A stretch of 64,000 bases of DNA from Streptomyces halobius (GCF_023277745.1 NZ_CP086322.1:3410001-3474000); one strand, 5' to 3'. Shown: positions 1 through 11,232, numbered from the stretch's first letter. Notes: a model not told the origin generated them from the sequence alone. Made by a program: numbers and translations.

Positions 1-287
1 GGGTCCATGCTGAAAGCTCCCAGTGACGTGCCGACTGCTCATCCGGCCGTCCGCCCTCCCCCGGCTCCGGCCGGGTCGTTCTCAGCCGTCGCGTCTGGTC
101 CGGTCCCGCCGTGGCCGATGGCATACGCCGGGGAACCTGACGATAGCCCTGGAGAGCGGACCGACGCATCGCCGGGGTCGGGTGCCGACCGGAATCTCCC
201 GGTACCGCGGAGATCGCTCGCTTTTGCGGCGTTTCGGCCGGTCGCCCCGGACCGGCGGCAGCCCCTTCCCTCCGCCGCGGCAACGCC
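1..287. other. Left-edge stretch without a recognised gene
   Basis: No protein-like reading frame on either strand could be supported here. The open frames present are low-complexity Pro/Arg/Ala shadows of the high-G+C sequence. The stretch lies downstream of the minus-strand STAS gene and is probably its 3' flank. Confidence 0.4.
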
Positions 288-611
288 TCAGACCCGCGGC
301 AGCGATTCCGCCTCGATGCCGCCCTCGACGGCGAGGATGCGGTGCAGCCGAGTGGCCACCAGGAGGCGCTGCATCTGGGGCGGTACGCCACGCAGCACGA
401 GCCGGCGGTTCATCCGGCCCGCGCGGCGGTGTGCCCCCATGATCACACCGAGGCCGGTGGCGTCCCACGAATCCAGCTCGGTCAGGTCCAGCACGAGGTC
501 ACCACGACCCGAGTCGACGGCGGTGTGCAGGGCCGTACGGGCGTCCGCCGCGCTGCGGACGTCGAGGCGGCCCCCGACGACCAGCTCGACGTGGTCGCCC
601 CTGATGTGCAT
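288..611 (-). CDS. STAS-domain anti-sigma factor antagonist
   Basis: A 107-residue single-domain protein of the SpoIIAA/RsbV/BldG-like family. Such proteins sequester anti-sigma factor kinases when unphosphorylated and so release a stress sigma factor. The STAS fold is visible as strand DHVELVVGGRLD, helix ADARTALHTAVDSG, strand DLVLDLTELD and the loop DSWDATGLGVIMGA. This last segment normally carries the phosphorylatable Ser; here the equivalent positions read DSWDATG, so Ser or Thr is still available. The ATG at 611 is preferred over the frame's upstream start at 671 because GGGGAG lies 5 bases before it. No kinase partner is adjacent, so the cognate anti-sigma factor is unknown. Confidence 0.8.
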   Translation of the reverse strand: MHIRGDHVELVVGGRLDVRSAADARTALHTAVDSGRGDLVLDLTELDSWDATGLGVIMGAHRRAGRMNRRLVLRGVPPQMQRLLVATRLHRILAVEGGIEAESLPRV

Positions 612-780
612 ATGCGCTCCCCGGAGTTGGGTACTCGTGCGGTGACGTCTACAGAACTGACTGCCTCTCATGCGGACAAGTTGCCGCCTGTAAGCGAACC
701 GATACCGAATTCACCCTGAGGGGTGACCCCGCCGGGCAGATAGTCCTGACGGGGCACCCGACGGGACAACCGACGCGATA

Positions 781-1629
781 TCAGTGCTCGTAGAAACCCT
801 GCCCACTCTTGCGGCCGATGTCACCGGCGTCGACCATGCGCCGCATGATCTCCGGCGGTGCGAACTTCTCGTCCTGCGACTCGGTGTAGATGTTGCCGGT
901 GGCGTGCAGCAGGATGTCGACCCCCGTCAGATCGGCGGTGGCCAGCGGCCCCATCGCATGACCGAAGCCCAGCCTGCAGGCCGTGTCGATGTCCTCGGCG
1001 GTCGCCACGCCCGACTCGTACAGCTTGGTGGCCTCGACGACCAGCGCCGAGATCAGCCGGGTGGTGACGAAACCGGCGACATCGCGGTTGACGACGATGC
1101 AGGTCTTGCCGACGGACTCGGCGAACTCCCGCGCGGTGGCGAGGGTTTCGTCGCTGGTCTTGTAGCCGCGCACCAGCTCGCACAGCTGCATCATCGGCAC
1201 TGGCGAGAAGAAGTGCGTGCCGACGACCCGCTCGGGGCGGGCGGTGGCCGCGGCGATCTTGGTGATCGGGATGGCGGAGGTGTTGGAGGCCAGCACCGCG
1301 TCATCCTTGGCGATCTTGTCCAGCGCCTGGAAGATCTCCCGCTTGACCTCGACCTTCTCGAAGACGGCCTCCACGACGACATCGGCGTCGGCGACGGCGT
1401 CGAGGTCGGTCGTGGTGGTGATGCGGGCCAGCGCCTGCTCGGCGGCGGACGCCTCCAGCTTGCCCTTGCCGACGAACTTCTCGTACGAGGCCGCGATACC
1501 GCCCTTACCGCGGGCCAGCGCCTCATCCGTCACATCGCGGAGGACCACATCCCAGCCCGCCTGGGCGGAGACCTGCGCGATACCGGATCCCATGAGTCCG
1601 GCGCCGATGACGGCGAGCTTCTTTGCCAC
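781..1629 (-). CDS. 3-hydroxybutyryl-CoA dehydrogenase
   Basis: A 282-residue NAD(P)-dependent dehydrogenase that interconverts 3-hydroxybutyryl-CoA and acetoacetyl-CoA in short-chain fatty acid, polyhydroxybutyrate or butyrate/ethylmalonyl-CoA metabolism. The N-terminal Rossmann motif GAGLMGSG lies at residues 9-16. SNTSA at 115-119 and the catalytic His in GTHFFSP (residue 139) are intact. The C-terminal helical dimerisation domain includes GFGHAMGPLATADLTG and ends GRKSGQGFYEH. Length matches the stand-alone FadB2/Hbd family rather than the fused multifunctional enzymes. It is transcribed alone, with about 250 non-coding bases upstream. The cytosolic role is clear; which physiological pathway it serves cannot be read from the context. 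Confidence 0.93.
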   Translation of the reverse strand: MAKKLAVIGAGLMGSGIAQVSAQAGWDVVLRDVTDEALARGKGGIAASYEKFVGKGKLEASAAEQALARITTTTDLDAVADADVVVEAVFEKVEVKREIFQALDKIAKDDAVLASNTSAIPITKIAAATARPERVVGTHFFSPVPMMQLCELVRGYKTSDETLATAREFAESVGKTCIVVNRDVAGFVTTRLISALVVEATKLYESGVATAEDIDTACRLGFGHAMGPLATADLTGVDILLHATGNIYTESQDEKFAPPEIMRRMVDAGDIGRKSGQGFYEH

Positions 1630-1797
1630 TGCTGTCCCCTCACACCCTGTGCACGTAACGGCTCTCAGGGCGACGTTAGCGCTCGTGAGCCTTCCCGTGG
1701 TGGGTTAGAGATGCGCGTCACTTCCGCCCGTCACCCGCACCGCCCCTCAACGGGGGCCTTCGGGCCGCGGCGCCCGTTCCGCATGACGGACCTCACA

Positions 1798-1856
1798 CCG
1801 TCGAAGCCCCACCGTCGAGGCGCCCCGTCGAAACTCCGTCGACACACCGTTGAAGA
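1798..1856 (+). repeat. Five short CCGTCGA-type direct repeats
   Basis: Five copies of CCGTCGA or CCGTTGA occur 11-14 bases apart in the gap between the 3' end of the TetR gene and the 5' end of the dehydrogenase gene. They lie in the upstream region of the dehydrogenase, so they could be regulatory or simple slippage repeats. Confidence 0.4.
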
Positions 1857-1878
1857 GCGAACCCCGACGGGAAACGGT

Positions 1879-2520
1879 TCAGCCGTCTGCCCGTACCGCG
1901 TAGTTGAGGACCTTTTCACTCAGAAGGTCCGCCATCTCGTCGAGCAGCACCAGGGCCTCGCGGGAGACGACCTCGGGCTCGCGGCCGGCGATCATCTCGT
2001 GGGCGATGGCGGTCATCAAGCTCTGATGGACCCAGTTCATCTGGCCGGCCATCAGGCCCGGCAGCGGATCGTCGTCCGCGGCGCCGGTCTCCTGCCGGAG
2101 CGTGGCCTCCAGGTCGTCGTACTGCCGGCGCTGGAGGTGCCACAGGCGGGCCTGCAGGGCCGCCGAACCGTGGACGACCTTCATAAAGCGCTCATACCCC
2201 TCGATGAGTCCGACCTTGGGCGAGACGCTCTCCACCTCTTCGCGCAGTTCACGCAGGACGGCGGCGGCGGCCGACTCCCCCACGGCACGGGCCCGGACGA
2301 ACCGCGACAGCCGGTCGATCAGCCCCTTGCTCCGGTCGAAGAAGAGGTCCTCCTTGGCCGGGAAGTAGTTGTAGACGGTGTTGACGGAGACATCCGCCGC
2401 CTCGGCGATCTCCGCGATGGTCACCGCGTCGAAGCCGCGCTCCAGGAAGAGGCCGGTCGCCGTGTCCGAGATGTGCTGGCGGGTCTGCCGCTTCTTCCGT
2501 TCCCTGAGTCCCTCAGCCAT
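1879..2520 (-). CDS. TetR-family transcriptional regulator
   Basis: A 213-residue TetR repressor. The N-terminal helix-turn-helix covers about residues 8-55, with TRQHISDTATGLFLERGFDAVTIAEIAEAA followed by DVSVNTVYNYFPAKEDLFF, the classic recognition helix and YNYFPAKE signature. The C-terminal ligand and dimer domain is not diagnostic. It is divergent from an ABC exporter gene pair across an 80-base gap, an arrangement typical of a local repressor controlling drug-efflux genes and itself. The regulator-target link is inferred from position only. Confidence 0.9.
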   Translation of the reverse strand: MAEGLRERKKRQTRQHISDTATGLFLERGFDAVTIAEIAEAADVSVNTVYNYFPAKEDLFFDRSKGLIDRLSRFVRARAVGESAAAAVLRELREEVESVSPKVGLIEGYERFMKVVHGSAALQARLWHLQRRQYDDLEATLRQETGAADDDPLPGLMAGQMNWVHQSLMTAIAHEMIAGREPEVVSREALVLLDEMADLLSEKVLNYAVRADG

Positions 2521-2600
2521 GCCCTCACCCTATCCCTCATTGGCCTTCATGAGATTTTGGGCATGTTGCAATTTTTAAGACCCTCTGTTTTTCTGAGGGC
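2521..2600. promoter_or_regulatory. Divergent promoter region, tetR / ABC exporter
   Basis: This AT-rich gap separates the divergent TetR and ABC genes. It contains an inverted repeat CCCTC-N9-GAGGG (2581-2599) ending one base before the ABC start codon. Repressor binding there would cover the ribosome binding site and promoter. The operator role is inferred; only the dyad is seen. Confidence 0.45.
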
Positions 2601-3377
<777 letters not shown>

Positions 3378-3385
3378 GAGCCCCC

Positions 3386-4147
3386 GTGTCCCTGTCCCCC
3401 TTCCTTTCCGACACCGCACTGGTCTTCGGCCGCTACGCCCGCCAGACCCTGCGCTCCCGGCTCCAGATGCTCTTCGGCGTCCTGATGCCGCTGCTGTATC
3501 TGCTCTTCTTCGGCCCGCTGCTGACCGATCTTCCGCTGTCCTCGGCCGGCGGTTCCTGGCAGCTGCTGGTGCCCGGTCTGCTGCTCCAACTCGGCCTGTT
3601 CGGAGCCGCGTTCTGCGGTTTCGGCATCATCGTCGAGAAGCAGTACGGGGTCGTGGAGCGGATGCGGGTGACCCCGGTGAGCCGGCTCGCGATGCTGCTC
3701 GGGCGGGTGCTGCGCGACGCGCTGCTCTTCGTCTTCCAGTCCGTGCTGCTGGTGCTTGCGGCACTGGTGATGGGCCTGCGGGCACCGCTGCCCGGTATCC
3801 TCGTCGGCTTCGCGTTCGTCGCCGTACTGACCGTCGCGCTCGCCTCGCTGTCCTACGCGCTGGCGCTGAAGGTCAACGCACCGCAGGAGTTCGGCCCCGT
3901 GATCAACGCGGTCACCATGCCGTCCATGTTGCTGTCCGGCCTGATGCTGCCGATGACACTGGGACCCGCGTGGCTGGACGTCCTCTCCCACTTCATGCCG
4001 TTCCGGTATCTCGTGGACGCGGTGCGGGCGGCGTACGCCGGTTCCTATGCCTCCTCGGCCATGCTCTACGGGGTGCTGGTCGCCCTCGCGCTCGCCGCGG
4101 TGTCGGTGACCGTCTGCACTCGCGCCTTCCGCAGGGCCGCGGCGTAG
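3386..4147 (+). CDS. ABC transporter permease, DrrB/ABC-2 type
   Basis: A 253-residue integral membrane protein with six predicted membrane segments, the ABC-2 permease fold that pairs with DrrA-like ATPases. Recognisable family segments are QMLFGVLMPLLYLLFFGP, the gating stretch EKQYGVVERMRVTPVSRLAMLLGRVLRD, and MPSMLLSGLMLPMTLGPAWLDVLSHFMP followed by RYLVDAVRAAYAG near the C terminus. The GTG at 3386 was chosen because TAGGAG (3375-3380), overlapping the ATPase stop codon, sits 5 bases upstream. It forms the membrane pore of the exporter. Confidence 0.9.
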   Translation: MSLSPFLSDTALVFGRYARQTLRSRLQMLFGVLMPLLYLLFFGPLLTDLPLSSAGGSWQLLVPGLLLQLGLFGAAFCGFGIIVEKQYGVVERMRVTPVSRLAMLLGRVLRDALLFVFQSVLLVLAALVMGLRAPLPGILVGFAFVAVLTVALASLSYALALKVNAPQEFGPVINAVTMPSMLLSGLMLPMTLGPAWLDVLSHFMPFRYLVDAVRAAYAGSYASSAMLYGVLVALALAAVSVTVCTRAFRRAAA

Positions 4148-4170
4148 GTTCGCGGCGTAGGCTCGGCCCC

Positions 4171-4743
4171 ATGGTGAATCTGACGCGCATCTACACCCGT
4201 ACCGGCGACAAGGGCACCACCGCCCTCGGCGACATGAGCCGCACCGCCAAGACCGATTCGCGTATCGCGGCGTACGCGGACGCCAACGAGGCCAATGCGG
4301 CCATCGGCGTCGCCCTTGCGCTGGGTGCGCTGCCGGACGACGTCAAGGCGGTACTGCTGCGCGTCCAGAACGACCTCTTCGACGTCGGAGCCGATCTGTC
4401 GACGCCGGTGGTGGAGAACCCCGAGTTCCCGCCGCTGCGCGTCGAACAGACCTATATCGACAAGCTGGAGGCCGACTGCGACCGCTTCCTGGAGGGGCTG
4501 GAGAAGCTGCGCAGCTTCATCCTCCCGGGCGGGACGGCGGGCGCCGCGCTGCTGCACCAGGCGTGCACGGTCGTACGGCGCGCCGAGCGCTCGACCTGGG
4601 CGGCCTTCGAGGAACACGGCGACACCATGAACCCGCTCACCGCCACCTACCTCAACCGCCTCTCCGACCTGCTGTTCATCTTGGCGCGCACGGCCAACAA
4701 GGAGGTCGGAGACGTGCTGTGGGTGCCGGGCGGGGAGCGCTGA
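4171..4743 (+). CDS. PduO-type cob(I)alamin adenosyltransferase
   Basis: A 190-residue enzyme that transfers the adenosyl group of ATP to cob(I)alamin to make coenzyme B12. The N-terminal ATP-binding motif TRTGDKGTTALGD, the helix SRIAAYADANEANAAIG and the conserved segment CTVVRRAERSTWA (ATP/cobalamin contacts) are all present, and the protein ends in the typical LNRLSDLLFILARTAN helix. Length is normal for the trimeric PduO family. It lies just downstream of the ABC genes on the same strand but separated from them, and converges with the next gene. No cobalamin riboswitch was seen upstream. Confidence 0.93.
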   Translation: MVNLTRIYTRTGDKGTTALGDMSRTAKTDSRIAAYADANEANAAIGVALALGALPDDVKAVLLRVQNDLFDVGADLSTPVVENPEFPPLRVEQTYIDKLEADCDRFLEGLEKLRSFILPGGTAGAALLHQACTVVRRAERSTWAAFEEHGDTMNPLTATYLNRLSDLLFILARTANKEVGDVLWVPGGER

Positions 4744-4762
4744 ACCACCACCAACCCGCGCC

Positions 4763-5350
4763 CTACCGCAGGCTCTTCTCCTGCGGCCGGGCCGGTGTCC
4801 CGTTCTCCGTACTCCCCTCCGGGGCCTTCTTCTGCCAGAGGAAATACGTCAGGGCGATGACGCCGTGGATGGCGACGATGCGCAGGGTCGTGAACTGCAC
4901 ACTGCGCAGCGCTTCGGCGTTGCCGCTGTCGCCGACGTACCAGATCGCGATCTGCAGCAGGGCCGCCGCGACGGCCGTCATCAGCACCGTACGCAGCCAC
5001 AGCTTCGCCTCGTGCTTGGCGCGCCCCAGGCCGTAGCGCGGGGGCTTGAGCGGGGGCGGGCCGCCCGCGAAGCGGTGGAAGAAGTGACCGTCGATCCACT
5101 TGATCGTGTAGTGGCCGTAGGCGACGGTGTATCCGAGGTAGACGGCGGCCAGGCCGTGTTTCCAGTCCGCCGGCGCGCCGTTCTTCAGGTCGATCGCGGT
5201 GACGATCAGCAGGAGCAGCTCCAGCAGCGGCTCCATGAGGAGCACCGTCGCTCCCGTGCGCGGCATCCGGGCCAGGTAACGAAGTGCCAGGCCGACGGCC
5301 AGCAGGACCCAGAAGCCGACCTCGCAGATGATGATCAGCGTAACGACCAC
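4763..5350 (-). CDS. Integral membrane protein of unknown function
   Basis: About 195 residues with four predicted membrane segments: VTLIIICEVGFWVLLAVGLALRYLA at the N terminus, VLLMEPLLELLLLIVTAI, a mid segment LAAVYLGYTVAYGHY and WLRTVLMTAVAAALLQIAIWYV, plus a terminal hydrophobic stretch IVAIHGVIALTYFLW. Between them is a conserved-looking soluble loop TIKWIDGHFFHRFAGGPPPLKPPRYG. GTG at 5350 is preferred, with GAGAGG seven bases upstream; an upstream in-frame start at 5434 would add an Arg-rich tail of 28 residues. It resembles hypothetical membrane proteins found in many Streptomyces. No function is assigned. Confidence 0.75.
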   Translation of the reverse strand: MVVTLIIICEVGFWVLLAVGLALRYLARMPRTGATVLLMEPLLELLLLIVTAIDLKNGAPADWKHGLAAVYLGYTVAYGHYTIKWIDGHFFHRFAGGPPPLKPPRYGLGRAKHEAKLWLRTVLMTAVAAALLQIAIWYVGDSGNAEALRSVQFTTLRIVAIHGVIALTYFLWQKKAPEGSTENGTPARPQEKSLR

Positions 5351-5478
5351 GGCAGAACCTCTCCCCCTCGCCGGATCTCCCCCGAGCGAACACCTCCAGC
5401 GTTTCAGCGCTCCGCGCCCGTTTCGTCGTCGCACGCGACGATCCCGGACTGCATCTTTCGATGTAGCGCGGGGCGGGC

Positions 5479-6762
5479 GTGGATGCCCCGAACGGTGACG
5501 CGGCGGCCCCCGGCGCCCTGTTTCATGGAGGGGTGACCGCCAGACCCCTCGCCGCCCCCGGCCTGCCGCATCCCCACGACGCGCTCATCGCGGGCTGTGG
5601 GCTGCTCGGCGGGCTGCTGCTGTGGCTGGTGCATCTGCACGGCGGTCCGCCGCTCTTCGGGCAACCGGTCTGGCTCACCCTGGTCGCGCTGACCGCGATG
5701 TCCGGCGCCGAGCTGATCCGTCGTACGGCGCCGATGACGGCGCTGACCGTCGCGATCCTGGCGCTCGCGCTGGACATCTGCACCGGCACACTCATCGCCA
5801 CCGTCCTGATGTTCACGGACGTGGTCTACGCCGCGGTCCTCTACGGCAGCCCGACGGCGGCCCGCCGTGTCCCCTTGTACTGCGTGCTGGTGACGGTGCT
5901 CTCGACCGTCGTTCTCCTCGCGGTCTGGCGCGACCCGCAGGTCCTGATGTTCAGCATCGCGATCGCCCTGGGCACCATCGTCCCGGCCTGGACCGGCGTC
6001 ATCATCCGCAACCACCGGGACGCCGCCCAGACCGCCCGGCTACGGGCCGAGCAGACCGCGCTGCTGGCCGAGATGGACCGGACCCAGGCGGTGGCCGGCG
6101 AGCGCGCCCGGATGGCGCGCGAGCTGCACGATCTGGTGGCCAACCATCTGTCCGCCATCGCGATCCACTCGACCGCCGCACAGACCATCGACGACCCGGC
6201 GGCGACCCGCGAGGCGCTCGGGGTGATCCGTGAGAACAGCGTGCAGGGCCTGGCCGAAATGCGCCGGCTCATCGGACTGCTGCGGGACCCTCAGGGCAGC
6301 GGCGAGCAACCGGCCGCGACACCCGCCCTCAGCGGAGTCGACGCGCTGATCGCCCAGGCCCGTACGAACGGCGCCGGCAGCGGCCTGGCCTTCACCCTCG
6401 ACGACGCCCGGCGGACCGACGGCGCGGGATCCGGGGCCGGCCTCGCGGCGCCGGTCGAGCTGGCCGCGTACCGCATCGTCCAGGAGTCGCTGACCAACGC
6501 GCTGAAGCACGCCGCGCCCGGCGAGGTCCGGGTACGGCTCGCCCAGGAGCGGGGCGGCATGCTCACCGTCTCCGTCAGCAGCCCGTTCGCCGACCGGCCC
6601 GGTCCCCGCGCGCCCGGCTCCGGCACCGGTCTGGTCGGGATGCGGGAGCGGATCGCCCTGCTGGGCGGGACGTTCCAGGCCGGCCCGGAGAGCGGGCCGG
6701 CCGGCCGGGTCTGGCTGGTGCGGGCGGCGCTGCCCGCCACCGAGGAGGAAGAACAACGATGA
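5479..6762 (+). CDS. Two-component sensor histidine kinase, NarL/LuxR-partner class
   Basis: A 427-residue membrane kinase. Five hydrophobic segments occupy residues about 35-185. The HisKA_3 dimerisation/phosphoacceptor box ERARMARELHDLVANHLSAI carries the autophosphorylated His, and a HATPase_c domain follows with N-box VQESLTNALKHA and G-box GTGLVGMRERIALLGG. This architecture belongs to kinases that phosphorylate LuxR-type regulators. The stop codon overlaps the start of the response regulator gene by four bases (ATGA). The start is uncertain: a GTG at 5533 directly after GGAGG would remove 18 residues and still leave all membrane segments. The signal sensed is unknown. Confidence 0.9.
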   Translation: MDAPNGDAAAPGALFHGGVTARPLAAPGLPHPHDALIAGCGLLGGLLLWLVHLHGGPPLFGQPVWLTLVALTAMSGAELIRRTAPMTALTVAILALALDICTGTLIATVLMFTDVVYAAVLYGSPTAARRVPLYCVLVTVLSTVVLLAVWRDPQVLMFSIAIALGTIVPAWTGVIIRNHRDAAQTARLRAEQTALLAEMDRTQAVAGERARMARELHDLVANHLSAIAIHSTAAQTIDDPAATREALGVIRENSVQGLAEMRRLIGLLRDPQGSGEQPAATPALSGVDALIAQARTNGAGSGLAFTLDDARRTDGAGSGAGLAAPVELAAYRIVQESLTNALKHAAPGEVRVRLAQERGGMLTVSVSSPFADRPGPRAPGSGTGLVGMRERIALLGGTFQAGPESGPAGRVWLVRAALPATEEEEQR

Positions 6763-7475
6763 CAGGCACCGTCGCGCCGCAACCGAGGACAGGCACCGGC
6801 GCACCGCCGATCCGGGTCCTCGTCGCCGAGGACCAGTCCGCCGTACGGGCCGGACTGGTGCTCATCCTGCGCACCGCGCCCGACATCGACGTCGTCGGAG
6901 AGGCGGTCGACGGCGAGGAGGCGGTACGGCGCGCCCGCGAACTGCGCCCCGACCTCGTCCTGATGGACATCCAGATGCCGCGGCTGGACGGGGTCTCCGC
7001 CACCGGGCAGATCGTCGCCGAGGAGCTGGCGGATGTGCTGGTGCTGACCACCTTCGATCTGGACGAGTATGTCTTCGGGGCGCTGCGGGCGGGCGCGGCG
7101 GGCTTTCTGCTCAAGGACAGCGATGCGGGCGCGCTGCTGACGGCGGTGCGCACGGTGGCGTCCGGTGAGGGGCTGATCGCCCCTGCGGTGACCCGCCGGC
7201 TGATCGCGGAGTTCGCCCGGCCGAGCGCCGCGGCACGGCCGGTGCGGGACGGTTCCGCCCCCGATCCAGCGGTCCTCGACGCGCTGACGCGGCGTGAGCG
7301 GGAGGTGCTCGGGTGTCTGGGGCGGGGGCTGTCGAACGCCGATATCGCGGTACGGCTGGCGATGGCGGAGGCCACCGCGAAAACCCATGTCAGCCGACTG
7401 CTGGCCAAGCTGGACCTGCGCAGCCGGGTCCAAGCGGCCGTACTGGCACAGGAGTTGGGGGTGGACGGGCCTTAG
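6759..7475 (+). CDS. Two-component response regulator, NarL/FixJ family
   Basis: A 238-residue regulator. The receiver domain (about residues 14-130) has the acidic pair in VLVAEDQ, the phosphoacceptor Asp in DLVLMDIQMPRLDG, the Thr of LVLTTFD and the Lys of GFLLKDSD. The C-terminal LuxR helix-turn-helix is LTRREREVLGCLGRGLSNADIA followed by AEATAKTHVSRLLAKL. It is translationally coupled to the upstream kinase by a four-base overlap, so it is the kinase's direct partner. Two palindromes immediately after its stop could be targets of this or another dimeric regulator, but they lie 3' rather than 5' of the operon. Confidence 0.94.
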   Translation: MTGTVAPQPRTGTGAPPIRVLVAEDQSAVRAGLVLILRTAPDIDVVGEAVDGEEAVRRARELRPDLVLMDIQMPRLDGVSATGQIVAEELADVLVLTTFDLDEYVFGALRAGAAGFLLKDSDAGALLTAVRTVASGEGLIAPAVTRRLIAEFARPSAAARPVRDGSAPDPAVLDALTRREREVLGCLGRGLSNADIAVRLAMAEATAKTHVSRLLAKLDLRSRVQAAVLAQELGVDGP

Positions 7476-7483
7476 GGGGACGT

Positions 7484-7520
7484 ACCCTTAAGGGTTGGTC
7501 GAACAGAACCCTTAAGGGTT
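7484..7520. promoter_or_regulatory. Paired 12-14 bp palindromes AACCCTTAAGGGTT
   Basis: ACCCTTAAGGGTT at 7484-7496 and the perfect palindrome AACCCTTAAGGGTT at 7507-7520 have centres 24 bases apart, a little over two helical turns. That is the geometry of paired operator sites for a dimeric DNA-binding protein. They lie nine bases past the response regulator stop. Function is inferred. Confidence 0.4.
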
Positions 7521-7735
7521 GCGCGCGCCCCTTGCAGGCCACAACGCAGCCGGCTCAGCGGCTATTCCCGGCTATCACCACGAAACCGGGACGCCAGAGC
7601 AAGAAACCCAGAGCAAGAAACCCCAAGTAACCCCAAGTAACACCGGGAAGCCCCGAGCCAGAAAACCCGGGCAAGAAACCCCCACTCAAGCCCCCGCCCA
7701 AAGCCTCCGCTCGAACCCCCTCAGGCCACATTGGC

Positions 7736-7760
7736 CCTCCCCCAGACTTCGTCCGGGAGG
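7736..7760. repeat. Hairpin repeat element, possible bidirectional terminator
   Basis: CCTCCC pairs with GGGAGG, with an inner GAC-TTC-GTC stem-loop. The flanking CCCCAGACTTCGTCCGGG and a following run of C resemble a dispersed intergenic hairpin often seen in Streptomyces genomes. It lies between convergent genes and is followed on the plus strand by a T6 run at 7785-7790, so a terminator role is plausible. Confidence 0.45.
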
Positions 7761-7788
7761 TACCCCCACCCCAACGGGACCCCCTTTT

Positions 7789-8238
7789 TTAGGCCACATT
7801 GACCCGTTGCCCCGGCGGGGCCGCCTCCAGCCAGGCCAGGAAGCCGGTGAGCGCGTCTTCGCTCATTGCCAGTTCCAGGCGGGTGCCGCGGTGGCGACAG
7901 GCGAGCACGATGGAGTCGGAGAGCAGGGCCAGCTCCTCCTCGCCCTGGGGGGTGCGGCGCTCCAGGACCTCGATGGCGGAGCGCTCCAGGATGCGCCGGG
8001 GCCGGGGTGCGTACGAGAACACCCGGAACCATTCGACGCGGTCGCCGTTGTAGCGCGCCACACCGTAGATCCAGCCCTTGCCGCTGGGCTCGGTCTCCTG
8101 CTCGGGCACGTTCCAGCGCAGGCTGCAGTCGAAGGTGCCGCCGGACCGCTGGATGAGCCGCCGTCTCAGTCCGAAGACGAACAGTCCCAGCAGCACCAGC
8201 ACCACGACCGCGCCGCTCACAAGCAGAGCGAGGACCAT
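7789..8238 (-). CDS. DUF2550 membrane-anchored protein
   Basis: A 149-residue protein of the actinobacterial DUF2550 family. One N-terminal membrane anchor (LALLVSGAVVVLVLLGLFVFGL, residues about 3-24) is followed by RRRLIQR and a soluble domain with the family segments GTFDCSLRW, GWIYGVARYNGDRVEWFRVFS and RPRRILERSAIEVLERR. The gene habitually follows the ATP synthase operon in actinobacteria, as here: it starts 47 bases beyond the atp terminator. The soluble part probably faces the cytoplasm. The biochemical role is unknown. Confidence 0.88.
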   Translation of the reverse strand: MVLALLVSGAVVVLVLLGLFVFGLRRRLIQRSGGTFDCSLRWNVPEQETEPSGKGWIYGVARYNGDRVEWFRVFSYAPRPRRILERSAIEVLERRTPQGEEELALLSDSIVLACRHRGTRLELAMSEDALTGFLAWLEAAPPGQRVNVA

Positions 8239-8284
8239 CTCGACCGACCTCCTCGCCTTGTCATTCGGAAACGCACCTGCATTG

Positions 8285-8333
8285 CCTCAGCCGCGGGCCG
8301 CTCCGGAGGTCTCCGGGCAGCCCGCGGCTGAGG
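8285..8333 (-). terminator. Transcription terminator of the atp operon
   Basis: A perfect 14-bp inverted repeat (8285-8298 with 8320-8333, arms CCTCAGCCGCGGGC / GCCCGCGGCTGAGG) with a 21-base loop sits 22 bases after the atpC stop. There is no strong U-tract, as is common for Streptomyces terminators. Confidence 0.8.
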
Positions 8334-8355
8334 ATCGATCTCGTCGGTGGCGGGG

Positions 8356-8739
8356 TCAGTGAACGCCCGTCACCGCACGCAGCCGGACATCGGCGCGACG
8401 CTCGGCGGCCGCGTCGGCCTCCGACTTCGCTCGCTCCAGGGCCCGCTCCGCGCGCTGGACATCGATCTCGTCCGACAGTTCGGCGATCTCCGCGAGCAGA
8501 GACAGCTTGTCGTCGGCGAACGAGATGAAGCCGCCGTGCACAGCGGCGACGACGGTGCCGTCCCCGCTCTCACCGGTCGTACGAATCGTCACCGGGCCCG
8601 ACTGCAGCACGCCGAGCAGCGGCTGGTGTCCGGGCATGACGCCGATGTCGCCCGACGAGGTGCGCGCGACGACCAGGCTGGCCTCGCCGGACCAGACCTT
8701 ACGGTCCGCGGCGACCAACTCGACGTGCAGCTCAGCCAC
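8356..8739 (-). CDS. atpC: F1Fo ATP synthase subunit epsilon
   Basis: A 127-residue epsilon subunit, the rotor-stalk protein that couples rotation and inhibits ATP hydrolysis. The N-terminal beta-sandwich is complete (AELHVELVAADRKVWSGEASLVVARTSSGDIGVMPGHQPLLGVL), and the short C-terminal helical hairpin is IDVQRAERALERAKSEADAAAERR. GTG at 8739 was chosen: GAGGAG lies five bases upstream and homologues start MAELHVELV. It is the last gene of the atp operon, separated from atpD by 110 bases that contain a 26-bp palindrome. Confidence 0.95.
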   Translation of the reverse strand: MAELHVELVAADRKVWSGEASLVVARTSSGDIGVMPGHQPLLGVLQSGPVTIRTTGESGDGTVVAAVHGGFISFADDKLSLLAEIAELSDEIDVQRAERALERAKSEADAAAERRADVRLRAVTGVH

Positions 8740-8807
8740 GATGGCTCCTCGGGTCTCCACCTGCCTGGCGTGGCAGATGCTGGGTCAAATACTAGTGGTC
8801 GTACGGA

Positions 8808-8833
8808 CCGGGGGCGGCCATGGCCGCCCCCGG
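8808..8833 (-). terminator. Perfect 26-bp palindrome between atpD and atpC
   Basis: A 26-bp perfect palindrome centred on GGCCATGGCC lies 17 bases after the atpD stop. As RNA it folds to a very stable hairpin with a minimal loop. It may attenuate transcription or set the atpD/atpC mRNA ratio by blocking 3' exonucleases. Role inferred. Confidence 0.55.
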
Positions 8834-8849
8834 GACCGGGAGCACGGGC

Positions 8850-11212
<2,363 letters not shown>

Positions 11213-11232
11213 GGATCAGGTCCCTTCCGTCG

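Larger units (their letters stand above)
7476..7788. other. Intergenic region between convergent genes
   Basis: This 313-base gap separates the response regulator and DUF2550 genes. It holds two ACCCTTAAGGGT palindromes, an A/C-rich stretch at 7580-7690 built of imperfect AGAAACCC and AAGTAACCCC units, and a hairpin at 7736-7760. No gene was found. Confidence 0.7.
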
